Source: Candidatus Rokuibacteriota bacterium (lineage in GTDB: Bacteria > Methylomirabilota > Methylomirabilia > Rokubacteriales > CSP1-6). Taken from it: DNA of 64,000 nt. The notes below the pieces were generated by a model that worked only from the letters and a program-made list of their open reading frames with translations, had not been told where the DNA came from and searched no databases. This document shows, piece after piece, positions 1-8,054 of the stretch; positions within the stretch are counted from its first letter, which is position 1; each line of letters opens with the position of its first letter. The position numbers and the translations under genes were made by a program. Where the stretch lies: the NCBI GenBank assembly GCA_003220435.1, contig QHSL01000062.1:1-64000 (forward strand). The letters run 5' to 3'.

Positions 1-2552
1 CGGCGCCCACCGGGGCCGGCAAGACGCTCGTCGCCGAGTTCGCGATTCACGCCGCGCTCGCGGCCGGCCGCCGTCTAGCCTACACGACTCCGCTGAAGGC
101 GCTCTCGAATCAGAAGTTCGCCGATTTCACCCGCGCGTTCGGCGCTGACAACGTCGGGATCCTGACCGGCGACGTGAAGGTGAACCCACATGCTGCCGTC
201 CTTGTGATGACGACAGAGATTCTGAGGAACGCGCTTTACGGCAGCGGACTGGACGGGCTCGGCTACATCGTGCTCGACGAGTGTCATTATATGGGCGACG
301 AGGGGCGCGGCACCGTCTGGGAGGAGATCATCGTCAGCGCCCCCAAGGACGTGATCCTGGTCGCCCTCTCGGCCACCGTCGCCAACGTCAAGGAGATCGC
401 CGACTGGATCTCGATCGTCCACCGGCCCATCGTCCCGATCTTCCATCCGCACCGACCGGTGCCGCTCGCGTACGTGATCGCGGACCTGGCCGGGGAGATC
501 CACGAGCTCGCCGCGGTCCGCACCGGCCGCGCGCGGGTCATCGGCGACGAGCCGCGCGGTGGGGACGACCGGGGGCGGTGGTACGCGCGGCGCGTGGTGC
601 CGCCGACCGTCCTCATCGACGCGCTGGCGGCGCGCGGATGGCTCCCGGCCATCTACTTCATCTTCAGCCGTGCCGGATGCGAGCGCGCGATGCAGGACGT
701 GCTCACGGAGGGCCGGAGCTTGCTGACGGCGCCGCAGCAGTACCTCGTGGACACCGCGATCGGCGACCTCCTGCGCGAGAGCCCAACGGTCGGCGAGTCG
801 CCGCTGAACCAGAGCGTGTTCGAGGCGCTGCGGCTGGGCATCGGGCTCCATCACGCCGGGATCCTGCCGAGCCTCAAGCGCCTCATCGAGCTCCTGTTCG
901 AGCGCGGCCTCTGCCGCGTGGTGTTCGCCACCGAGACGATGTCGCTCGGCATCCACATGCCGGCTCGCTCGGTCGTCCTCCAGGGCCTCACCAAGCGGAC
1001 GGATCGCGGCTTCCGGTCGCTGACCCACAACGAGCTGACCCAGATGGCCGGTCGGGCCGGCCGTCGCGGGATCGACCCCGAGGGCACGTGCGTGGTCGCG
1101 CTCGACGCGCGCGACGGCCTCGAGGACATGCTGCGCGTCCTCGACGGCTCGCCGGAGCCGATCGAGAGCCAGTTCAAGCTCGGCTACGGGTCGGCGGCGC
1201 TCCTGCTGGGGACCGGAGCTCCCCCGGAGGCCCTGCGCCGCCGCATCGAATCGTCGTTCGGCCAGTACCAGAATCTCAAGCGGATCCGCTCGATGGAGAC
1301 CGAGGTCGGTGCGCTCCAGTCGTCGCTCGACAGGTTGCGCGGCTACGACGCGCCCTGCGGCGACTTCCAGCGGATCGGCCGCTACCGGCGGGCGCGCCAG
1401 GAAGTGGAGGCGCGGCGCCAGGCGCTGGGCCGCGGCGCTCGGCGCGGCGAGCGGACCGCCGCCGAGGCTGAGCCCGGGCGGCTCATCCTGGTGCGACGCG
1501 GTGGCGCGCCGGCGCTCGCGATGGTGCTCGGGGTCCATTCGATCCGCGGCCACCGGGTGCTCATCGAGGCGCTCTTGCCTCACGGGGCCACCGTGCGCGT
1601 GAAGAGCGGCGTCATCAAGCGCATCTTCTGGGCGACGCCGCCGCTGCACGTGCCGCGCGACGGCCGCGAGACACGCGAGGACGGCCGCTGGCGGCGCGAC
1701 GGGCGCGAGGGACGCGACCACGACCGGCGCGGTCACGACGGCCGCGGGCTGCGCCACCTGGCCGAGCAGCTCGAAAGCTTGTCGGTGGCCGAGCTGCTCG
1801 ATCGCGAACGATCGCAGGGACCGGAGGCCGTCCTGGCGTCCATCGAGTGCCATCGCTGCCCGTGGGGCGCCACCGCGCGATGCGAGCGAGAGTGGCGCGA
1901 GCTCGAGACCGTCACCGAGCGGCTCGGCGTGCGCCGCCGCCAGCTCGAGCACCTGCGCGGCGCGTACTGGCAGGAGTTCCTGCGGGTCGTCGAGACGCTT
2001 GAGCAATTCGGCGCGGTGCGCGACCACAAGCTCGAGCCGAAGGGACGGCTCATCGCCGGGCTTCGCCACGACAACGAGCTCCTGGTCGCCGAGAGCGTGA
2101 CGCAGGGGATCTTCGAGGGCGTCAGCGTGCCCGAGGCGGCGGCGATTTGCTCGACGCTGATCGAGGAGGCGCGGTCGGGCGACCCGGCCGTCGCGCGCCT
2201 CTTTCTGAAGAAGCGAGCCAAGCTCAAGCGCAAGCTGGACCAGCTCGCGCGAATCGCCGCCACCGTGCACGAGGCCCAGCGGGCGCGCCACCTCAGCGTC
2301 CCGGTGGGGGTGCACCCGGGCTTCATGCCCTCGGTCTTCCGCTGGGCGTCCGGAGAGGACGACTGGAGCGGCGTGGTGGAGGAGTCCTTCGGCGGCCACG
2401 AGGGCGACCTGATTCGGGCGATGCGCCGGCTCATCGACCTGCTCCGCCAGCTCGGCGACGCCGAGGAGGTCGGCGCCGAGCTGGGACGGCTGCTGGTCCA
2501 GGCCGCCCGCGTGATCGATCGAGGCATCGTTCTGGAGTCGGCCCTGATATGA
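1..2552 (+). CDS. Ski2/Mtr4-type DExH RNA helicase (5' truncated)
   Basis: ATP-dependent superfamily 2 RNA helicase of the Ski2/Mtr4/HelY group, probably acting in RNA turnover or remodelling in the cytoplasm. The frame is open from base 3 and begins with Walker A (APTGAGKT), so only a short N-terminus is missing. Motif II is DECH (276-287), motif III is LSAT (near 367) and motif VI is QMAGRAGRRG (1041-1070). The last 150 or so codons resemble the DSHCT domain typical of this group. Codons around 1650-1750 encode a low-complexity insert rich in Arg, Asp and Gly, a possible RNA-contacting arm. The stop overlaps the next gene by ATGA. The family call is firm; the RNA substrate is unknown. Confidence 0.93.
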   Translation, partial: APTGAGKTLVAEFAIHAALAAGRRLAYTTPLKALSNQKFADFTRAFGADNVGILTGDVKVNPHAAVLVMTTEILRNALYGSGLDGLGYIVLDECHYMGDEGRGTVWEEIIVSAPKDVILVALSATVANVKEIADWISIVHRPIVPIFHPHRPVPLAYVIADLAGEIHELAAVRTGRARVIGDEPRGGDDRGRWYARRVVPPTVLIDALAARGWLPAIYFIFSRAGCERAMQDVLTEGRSLLTAPQQYLVDTAIGDLLRESPTVGESPLNQSVFEALRLGIGLHHAGILPSLKRLIELLFERGLCRVVFATETMSLGIHMPARSVVLQGLTKRTDRGFRSLTHNELTQMAGRAGRRGIDPEGTCVVALDARDGLEDMLRVLDGSPEPIESQFKLGYGSAALLLGTGAPPEALRRRIESSFGQYQNLKRIRSMETEVGALQSSLDRLRGYDAPCGDFQRIGRYRRARQEVEARRQALGRGARRGERTAAEAEPGRLILVRRGGAPALAMVLGVHSIRGHRVLIEALLPHGATVRVKSGVIKRIFWATPPLHVPRDGRETREDGRWRRDGREGRDHDRRGHDGRGLRHLAEQLESLSVAELLDRERSQGPEAVLASIECHRCPWGATARCEREWRELETVTERLGVRRRQLEHLRGAYWQEFLRVVETLEQFGAVRDHKLEPKGRLIAGLRHDNELLVAESVTQGIFEGVSVPEAAAICSTLIEEARSGDPAVARLFLKKRAKLKRKLDQLARIAATVHEAQRARHLSVPVGVHPGFMPSVFRWASGEDDWSGVVEESFGGHEGDLIRAMRRLIDLLRQLGDAEEVGAELGRLLVQAARVIDRGIVLESALI

Positions 2553-3040
2553 TTCGGGACGTGAGGCGAATTCTCCTCGTCGCGGGCCTCGTCACCCTGG
2601 CCGCGTGCGCGTCGGCTCGGATCAAGGAGCAGCGGACGACCCAGGGGCCCATGGCCGAGGACCTCTGGATGATGAGCGTCGTCCTCGCCAACGGGCGGGA
2701 GCCGAACTTCGACGAGCGACGCCACTGGACCAACCAACTCGAGCTGAAGATCTCGCAGTACCTGCACCAGCATCCCGAGGTCGCCAACTCCCTCGACGTG
2801 TCGACCTTCCGCTTCGTCCGCCAGGTGTCGGTCGGGCAGAGCAAGGAGCAGGTGCTGATCCTGCTGGGTCGGCCTATGGCGGCCACCACGGACATCGCGG
2901 AGATGGAGAAGCTGGCCCGCGCGTACTGGCCCGCCGTCAAGGGCACGGACGCGTCTGAAGCATGGGTGTACCCGGCGGGCTGGCGCCTCTACTTCAAGGA
3001 TTCGACGGTGGTCGACATCACGCAATACCTCGTCCCCTGA
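2549..3040 (+). CDS. Lipoprotein with SmpA/BamE-like motif
   Basis: A 163-residue predicted lipoprotein. The start is the ATG inside the ATGA overlap with the helicase stop; it is followed by a basic n-region (RDVRR), a hydrophobic segment and a lipobox LAAC, so the mature protein should be lipid-anchored from the Cys near residue 19. The central part (VSVGQSKEQVLILLGRP) resembles the G-x-s-x-x-x-V-x-x-l-l-G-x-P signature of SmpA/OmlA/BamE proteins of outer-membrane assembly. The C-terminus predicts beta strands (YPAGWRLYFKD). The similarity is short, so the BamE link is a suggestion; membrane anchoring is much more secure. It is translationally coupled to the helicase. Confidence 0.75.
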   Translation: MIRDVRRILLVAGLVTLAACASARIKEQRTTQGPMAEDLWMMSVVLANGREPNFDERRHWTNQLELKISQYLHQHPEVANSLDVSTFRFVRQVSVGQSKEQVLILLGRPMAATTDIAEMEKLARAYWPAVKGTDASEAWVYPAGWRLYFKDSTVVDITQYLVP

Positions 3041-3041
3041 C

Positions 3042-4709
3042 GTGATCCACTCGCAGCTGCTCGTGACGAAGCGGACACCACCCGCCCCGCGCGGGATGGT
3101 CGTCGCCGAGCATCCCGTCGGCGCCCGCGTGGGCGCCGACATTCTCCAGACGGGTGGCAACGCGGTCGACGCCGCCGTCGCCGCTGCGTTCGCCATGACC
3201 GTGGTCGAGCCGTTCATGTCCACGATCGGCGGGTCCGGCACGATGCTCGTCCACGTGGCCAGGCGCGGCGAGACGGTGGCGCTCGATTTCAACGGCTGCG
3301 CGCCCGGACGAGCCCATGAGTCGATGTTCGAGATCGCGCCGGGAATCTCCCGCGGGCTCTTCGCCTGGCCGAATGTCGAGGGCGCCGCGAACGACCGCGG
3401 CCACCTCGCTGTCGCTGTGCCGGGGTCGGTCGCCGGGCTTTCGCTCGCGCTCGAGCGATTCGGGACGATGACGCTCCGCGACGTGTTGCAGCCGGCGATC
3501 GCGCTCGCGCGTGAAGGCTTCGTCCCCGACTGGTACCAGACTCTGAGCACGACGCGGTCGCTCGAGGAGCTCCTCCGATTCGACGAGGCGACGCGCGTCT
3601 ACTTGAGAAACGGCCGCTCGGTGCACCGGCCTCCGACGGGCATGGAAGAGGGCGATAGGGTCACGTACCCGGACCTCGCCCGGAGCCTGGAGCTCATCGC
3701 GCGCGAGGGCCCCGCGGCATTCTATCGCGGCGCGCTGGCCGGAGCGATCCACGGCGCGATGGCCGCTCACGGCGGGCTGATCACACGCGAGGACCTGGCC
3801 GCGTACGAGGTGAGGGTCGGCCCACCGCTCGTCGGCAGCTACCGCGGGCTCGAGCTCGCCTTCTCGCCCGGGTCCACCGGCGGCGTCACCGCGATCGAGA
3901 TCCTCAACATCCTGGAGCAGTTCCCGGCGGCCGCGGTCGGGTGCGGGACGGCGCGGGGGCTCCACACGCGGGCGGCAGCGGTCCGGCGCGCCTTCGCCGA
4001 CCGCTTCGAGTACCTCGGCGATCCGGCGGTCGTGAAGAACCCGGTGGAGCGGCTCACGTCGAAGGAATACGCGCGCGCGGTCGCCGCCGAGATCCGGCGC
4101 CCACGCCGGAGCACCGAGCAGGCGCCCGGGTCCGGCGCGCTGGCGGCGGGCGGTGATTGCACGACGCACATCGGTGTGGTGGACCGGCAGCGGAACGCGG
4201 TGGCGCTGACGCATACCGCGGTGTCGCTGTTCGGATCACACGTCGTCGTGCCCGGAACGGGAATCCTCCTCAACAACGGTATGATGTGGTTCGATCCGCG
4301 GCCCGGCCGGCCGAACTCGATCGCCCCCGGAAAGCGAGCGCTGGTGAACATGGTGCCGGTCCTCGGCTTCAAGAGGGGCAAGCCGCACCTCACCCTCGGC
4401 GCGCCCGGCGGCCGCCGGATCGTCTCGGCGATTCCGCAGGTGATCGCGACCCTGACCGACACTCGCTGCACCCTGCAGGCGGCGATCGAGGCGCCGCGCC
4501 TGCACGACGAAGGGCGCGAGCTCCTCGTCGATGCGCGGGTCGGCGAGAAGGTGCTCGCGGCGCTCCGGGGGTTCGGTCATGAGGTCGCGCCGCGGGAAGA
4601 GACCTACGCGACGCTGAACTTCGCCAAGCCGGTCGGCATCCGGGTGGGCCCGCGTGGGCTCGAGGCGGGCCTGGACCCGCTGCGCCCCGCCGCGGCGGCC
4701 GGGCACTAG
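3042..4709 (+). CDS. ggt: Gamma-glutamyltransferase
   Basis: Ntn-hydrolase that cleaves gamma-glutamyl bonds of glutathione and related peptides after autoprocessing into two subunits. Length (555 residues) suits the family. GTG start one base after the lipoprotein stop. The processing and nucleophile site is DCTTHIGVVD, placing the new N-terminal Thr at residue 374. Other hallmarks are GGNAVDAAVA near the N-terminus, GSG in the large subunit and GILLNNGM in the small subunit. No signal peptide is evident, unlike enterobacterial periplasmic GGT, so this copy may be cytosolic. Related acylases share the fold, so substrate preference is not certain. Confidence 0.93.
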   Translation: MIHSQLLVTKRTPPAPRGMVVAEHPVGARVGADILQTGGNAVDAAVAAAFAMTVVEPFMSTIGGSGTMLVHVARRGETVALDFNGCAPGRAHESMFEIAPGISRGLFAWPNVEGAANDRGHLAVAVPGSVAGLSLALERFGTMTLRDVLQPAIALAREGFVPDWYQTLSTTRSLEELLRFDEATRVYLRNGRSVHRPPTGMEEGDRVTYPDLARSLELIAREGPAAFYRGALAGAIHGAMAAHGGLITREDLAAYEVRVGPPLVGSYRGLELAFSPGSTGGVTAIEILNILEQFPAAAVGCGTARGLHTRAAAVRRAFADRFEYLGDPAVVKNPVERLTSKEYARAVAAEIRRPRRSTEQAPGSGALAAGGDCTTHIGVVDRQRNAVALTHTAVSLFGSHVVVPGTGILLNNGMMWFDPRPGRPNSIAPGKRALVNMVPVLGFKRGKPHLTLGAPGGRRIVSAIPQVIATLTDTRCTLQAAIEAPRLHDEGRELLVDARVGEKVLAALRGFGHEVAPREETYATLNFAKPVGIRVGPRGLEAGLDPLRPAAAAGH

Positions 4710-4710
4710 C

Positions 4711-5022
4711 ATGGCGGACGTCACCCTGACGGCGGCGTTCTCGACCGTGCCGGCGGCCGAGGCCGAGGAGATCAAGCGCGTCATCGTCGAGACCGTGCAG
4801 CAGCTCGCCCAGGACGACGGGGCCTTCAAGAAGGCGCGGATCGTCTTCACCGAGTCGGACGAGCGCTGCGGGCTCACGGCCGAGCTCGACGGCGTCAAGC
4901 GCGAGGGCGTCCCGCTGCAGCTCGACATCGAGCAGCTCGAAGACGCGAAAACCTCGGCCGGCGCGCGGGCCCAGCTGAAGGAAGCGCTGCGGCTCTACTT
5001 CCGCCGAGTCCTTGGAAAGTAA
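4711..5022 (+). CDS. Conserved-looking small protein, function unknown
   Basis: A 103-residue acidic protein beginning MADVTLTAAFSTVP, with an ATG one base after the GGT stop. It has no signal peptide or membrane segment and seems a mixed alpha/beta soluble protein with a charged helical C-terminus. I do not recognise a family. Its end overlaps the methyltransferase start, and spacing to GGT is one base, so it belongs to the same transcript. Codon usage matches its neighbours, which supports a real gene. Nothing in the sequence shows a specific function. Confidence 0.7.
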   Translation: MADVTLTAAFSTVPAAEAEEIKRVIVETVQQLAQDDGAFKKARIVFTESDERCGLTAELDGVKREGVPLQLDIEQLEDAKTSAGARAQLKEALRLYFRRVLGK

Positions 5023-5713
5023 CGACGCCGGCGTTCTCACGTTCTCCTGGCGTGGATGTCTCTTCCGCGTCCCGGATCAGGTCCAGCCGCCCAAGGCCGG
5101 CTCGCTCTTCTTCTGCCGGCACCTGGTCGTGCGCCCGGGCGAGCGGATGCTCGAGATCGGCGCCGGGCTGGGCCTGGCCGCGGTGCTGGCCGCCAAGCAG
5201 GGGGCGCACGTGGTCGCGACGGACCTCGTTCCGGAGGCCGTCGAGGTGATTCGCGCCAACGCGGTGCTCAACGGCGTCGAAGTGGACGCGCGGCTCGGTG
5301 ACTGCTGGGCTCCCCTCGGCGGCGAGCGATTCGATCTCGTGTGCACGAACCCTCCGCAGATGCCCACGCCGCCCGGCCGCGCCCGGCGCGCCGCGACGGC
5401 CGCTGCCGACAACGGCGGCGTCGACGGCTGGGAGATCCTGGACCGGGTGATCGACGGCGTCCGCGCGCATCTCGACCCCGGGGGCCGATTGGTATTCACG
5501 CTCTTCGCGTTTCTCGGCCTCAAGAGCGCCTTCGCGCGGCTCGAGGCCGCCGGGCTCGAGCCGACGGTCGTCGCCCGCGAGGTCCACGCGTTTCCGCGGA
5601 TCGGGTACGAGCGGCTCGAGCACATCCGGTCGCTCGATGCCGAGGCCACGGTCGGCGCGGGAGTTCCGGCGACCGTCGAGCGCTTCCTGATCCAGGGCAC
5701 CGTTCCCTCGTGA
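5012..5713 (+). CDS. Class I SAM-dependent methyltransferase (HemK/RsmC-like)
   Basis: A 233-residue S-adenosylmethionine methyltransferase. SAM-binding motif I is LEIGAGLGLAAVLA (about residues 48-61), the acidic motif II residue is in VVATDLVPEA, and motif IV is NPPQ near residue 112. The NPPY/NPPQ signature is typical of enzymes that methylate amide or amino nitrogens of proteins or nucleic acids (HemK/PrmC, RsmC-like). The chosen TTG start overlaps the upstream stop by 11 bases; a slightly later start is possible. The substrate cannot be told from sequence. Confidence 0.85.
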   Translation: MESNDAGVLTFSWRGCLFRVPDQVQPPKAGSLFFCRHLVVRPGERMLEIGAGLGLAAVLAAKQGAHVVATDLVPEAVEVIRANAVLNGVEVDARLGDCWAPLGGERFDLVCTNPPQMPTPPGRARRAATAAADNGGVDGWEILDRVIDGVRAHLDPGGRLVFTLFAFLGLKSAFARLEAAGLEPTVVAREVHAFPRIGYERLEHIRSLDAEATVGAGVPATVERFLIQGTVPS

Positions 5714-5720
5714 GCGGCGC

Positions 5721-6464
5721 ATGATCCGGCGACTGATCGTCAACGCCGACGACTTCGGTCTCACTCCGCAGGTGAGCGCCGGCATCCTCACGGCGCATCG
5801 CCACGGGATCGTCAGCAGCACGACGGCCCTCGTCACCGCCGCGCTCGATGCCGACGCCGTCAGCGCCCTCCGCGAGTCGGGCCTCGGCGTGGGACTGCAC
5901 GTGAACCTGACGCTCGGCCGGCCGCTCTCGCGAGGGCGCTCGCTCGTCGACGCGAGCGGCCGCTTCGTCCGCGACCCGCGCCAGGCCGCCGCCCGGGCCG
6001 CCAGTCGGGACATCGAGCGTGAGGTGACGGCGCAGATCGAGAAATTCACTTCGCTGATGCGGCGTAGCCCGACTCATCTCGACACCCACCATCACGTCGG
6101 CCTTCTGGACCCGGTCACGGACGTGGTGCTGGACGCGGCCCGAAGTCTGGGCGTCCCGGTGAGGAGCCAGAACGAGTCGGCGCGCGCGCGGGCGCGGAGC
6201 GCCGGCCTGCGGACGCCGGATCACTTCTTCGGTGAGTCGGGTCCCGGTCCCTACTGGTCGCTCGTGCGTACCCTCGCGCACCTCAAGAAGCTGCCGTTCG
6301 GGGTCTCGGAGTTCATGGCCCATCCCGGCTGGTTCGACGACGAGCTGGCGTACAGCCGGTACGGGCGACAGCGCGAGACGGAGATGGTCGGCCTCGGGAC
6401 GCCGGCCGTGCGCGCGGCGGTCGAGAGTCTCGGGATCGGGCTCTGCCACTTCGGCGCGCTCTAG
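5721..6464 (+). CDS. ChbG/HpnK (YdjC-like) family deacetylase
   Basis: A 247-residue member of the YdjC superfamily of metal-dependent carbohydrate deacetylases. The N-terminal IVNADDFG motif carries the Asp-Asp metal ligands, and the HLDTHHH segment (near residue 118) supplies the His cluster. Characterised relatives remove an acetyl group from chitin disaccharides (ChbG); the HpnK branch is linked to hopanoid synthesis. ATG start eight bases after the methyltransferase stop. A ROK-type sugar kinase follows after 29 bases, which favours a role in amino-sugar salvage over hopanoids, although no other sugar or hopanoid gene is adjacent. Confidence 0.88.
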   Translation: MIRRLIVNADDFGLTPQVSAGILTAHRHGIVSSTTALVTAALDADAVSALRESGLGVGLHVNLTLGRPLSRGRSLVDASGRFVRDPRQAAARAASRDIEREVTAQIEKFTSLMRRSPTHLDTHHHVGLLDPVTDVVLDAARSLGVPVRSQNESARARARSAGLRTPDHFFGESGPGPYWSLVRTLAHLKKLPFGVSEFMAHPGWFDDELAYSRYGRQRETEMVGLGTPAVRAAVESLGIGLCHFGAL

Positions 6465-6493
6465 CAGGTGGGCGGCCGCGGCCGCGCGCGCCG

Positions 6494-7474
6494 TTGATCG
6501 TGGGTGTGGACGTCGGCGGCACCACGACCGTGGCCGGCGTGGTCGCTCGAGACGGGGATGTCGTCGCCGACGCGACCGCGCCGACGGAGCGACTGAACCC
6601 CGGCCGCGCTCTGGATGGGGTCGTGGCGCTGATCGCGCAGGTGGGTCGGCAGGTCGGACGCCGCGCGAGCGCCATCGGCATCGGCGTGCCGGGTCCAGTC
6701 GACGCCCGGCGCGGGCGCGTCGGCGAGCCCGTCACTCACGTTCCCGCGCTCGCTGGACGGGCGTTGGGCGCCGAGCTCGGGCGGCGCTGCGGGCTTCCGG
6801 TGTTCGTCGACAACGACGTGAACGCGCTGGCGCTGGGCGAATTGATGTTCGGCGCCGGCCGCGGCGCGCGCTCGCTCGTCGTCCTGGCGGCGGGAACGGG
6901 CGTCGGCGCCGGCATCGTGCTGGACGGCCGTCTGGTGCGGGGCGCGGCGGGCTTCGGAGGCGAGCTCGGGCACACGCCCGTGAAGTTCGACGGGCCGCGG
7001 TGCTTCTGCGGCGGCCGCGGGTGCCTCGCGATCTACGCCAGCGGGCGCGGGATCGCCGAAGCGGCTCGGGCGCGCACCGCGGGTGACGCGGGCTCGCGCA
7101 TGCTGGTCGCCGCGGGCGGCGATCCGATGGCGATCACGGCGGCGATGGTCTTTCGTGCGGCCGGCGAGGGTGATCCCGTCGCGCAGTCGGTGATCGACGA
7201 GACGTGCCGCGCGCTCGGCGCGGCGATCGGGACCGTCGTGAACGGGCTCAACCCGGACGTGGTCGTGATCACCGGAGGCGTCGCGCGGTCGTTGGCGCCG
7301 CTCGAGGCGAGGATCCTCGCGGCGGCGCGCGACCACGCGTTCGCTCCGGCGCTCGCCGCGACGCGCGTCGTGATCGTGCCAGGGGATAAGCGGGCCGGCG
7401 TGCGCGGCGCCGCGGCGCTGGCCCTCTACGAGATGCGGGAGCGAACAGCCAAACGGCGGAGGGCGTCGTCATGA
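6494..7474 (+). CDS. ROK family sugar kinase
   Basis: A 326-residue ATP-dependent sugar kinase of the ROK family (glucokinase, N-acetylglucosamine or N-acetylmannosamine kinase). Features: ATP-binding DVGGTTT at residues 5-11, a second phosphate loop around AAGTGVGAG, the ELGHTP motif and the ROK zinc site CFCGGRGC. TTG is the likely start (GTG two codons later is possible). The sugar is undefined; pairing with the upstream YdjC-type deacetylase suggests an amino sugar. The stop overlaps a 10-codon open frame that runs to 7503 and is followed by a convergent gene. Confidence 0.9.
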   Translation: MIVGVDVGGTTTVAGVVARDGDVVADATAPTERLNPGRALDGVVALIAQVGRQVGRRASAIGIGVPGPVDARRGRVGEPVTHVPALAGRALGAELGRRCGLPVFVDNDVNALALGELMFGAGRGARSLVVLAAGTGVGAGIVLDGRLVRGAAGFGGELGHTPVKFDGPRCFCGGRGCLAIYASGRGIAEAARARTAGDAGSRMLVAAGGDPMAITAAMVFRAAGEGDPVAQSVIDETCRALGAAIGTVVNGLNPDVVVITGGVARSLAPLEARILAAARDHAFAPALAATRVVIVPGDKRAGVRGAAALALYEMRERTAKRRRASS

Positions 7475-7504
7475 AAGCGATCACGGTGATGCTGCGGCCC
7501 TGAC

Positions 7505-7999
7505 TCAGGCGGGCTTCGGCTCCTTTTTTAATATCTCGTCGAGGATGCGCGGCAGCCGCGTGATGGCGGATTCGCCCTTGATCTGCGCAACCATCTCGCC
7601 CTTCTGGTCGATCACCACGGTGTACGGTGTGCCCTTGAAGCCGAACGAGTTGCCGATCGAGAGCTTCGGGTCGAGCGCGATCGGGTACGTCACCTTGTTG
7701 GCGCGCACGAAGGCCCGCGTGTCGGCGACGGTGTCCTGGACGTGGAACGCCAGCACCTCGACCCCCCGCGTCTTGTAGCGGTCGAAGAGGCGTCCGAGGC
7801 CCGGCGACTCCTTCGCGCACGGCTTGCAGTAGGACGCCTGGAAGCGAAGCACCAGGATCCTCTTGCCGATCAGATCACGCGAGTCGATCGAGGTCTTGCC
7901 GTCGAGCAGATGGACCTTGAACCCGGGCGCCGCCGGCGCCGCGTGAGCGGAGACCGCGAGCGCCAGCATCAGGGCGAGAGCGAGGAGGCGGGCCGCCAC
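7505..7999 (-). CDS. TlpA/AhpC-like thioredoxin-fold protein, exported
   Basis: A 164-residue envelope thiol-disulfide or peroxide-active protein. From the GTG at 7999 it has a hydrophobic signal peptide ending at AHA (about residue 20). The thioredoxin-like active site CKPC is at residues 58-61 (QASYCKPCAK) and GTPYTVV supplies the cis-Pro. It resembles TlpA/ResA and the AhpC/TSA family. This start was preferred over an upstream in-frame start because TACTAT sits six bases before it and the upstream one would overlap the divergent oxidase gene. Redox partner unknown. Confidence 0.85.
   Translation of the reverse strand: MAARLLALALMLALAVSAHAAPAAPGFKVHLLDGKTSIDSRDLIGKRILVLRFQASYCKPCAKESPGLGRLFDRYKTRGVEVLAFHVQDTVADTRAFVRANKVTYPIALDPKLSIGNSFGFKGTPYTVVIDQKGEMVAQIKGESAITRLPRILDEILKKEPKPA
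7511..7529 (+). terminator. Possible intrinsic terminator after the ROK kinase
   Basis: GGGC, a TTCG tetraloop and GCTC form a 4-bp stem (one G-U pair) closely followed by six T residues. It lies inside the 3' end of the convergent TlpA-like gene, so the T-run also encodes its lysines. The short stem makes it a weak candidate. Confidence 0.3.
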
Positions 8000-8054
8000 G
8001 CCGCTATAGTACCCGCAAAGGTGGGGCGTCGCCGCCACCGAGTATAATGTCCCG
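8000..8054. promoter_or_regulatory. Divergent promoter region, both genes apparently leaderless
   Basis: Fifty-five bases separate two divergent start codons. On the minus strand TACTAT (8010-8005 region) lies six bases from the GTG at 7999. On the plus strand a consensus TATAAT (8043-8048) lies six bases before the GTG at 8055. With the usual 6-8 base spacing between -10 box and transcription start, both mRNAs would begin at or next to the start codon. No good -35 boxes are visible. Confidence 0.6.

Noticed and set aside
75-2399. Long open frame on the minus strand opposite the helicase
   Set aside because: Its product is Arg/Ala/Leu/Asp-rich without any domain, and the opposite strand encodes clear helicase motifs. 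Such antisense frames are normal at 70% GC; similar ones opposite 8055-10919, 14906-16489 and 38722-42549 were rejected likewise.
7471-7503. Ten-codon frame MKAITVMLRP after the ROK kinase
   Set aside because: It resembles the first residues of some zinc alcohol or glucose dehydrogenases, but ten codons are too few to call a gene remnant, and a convergent gene follows.
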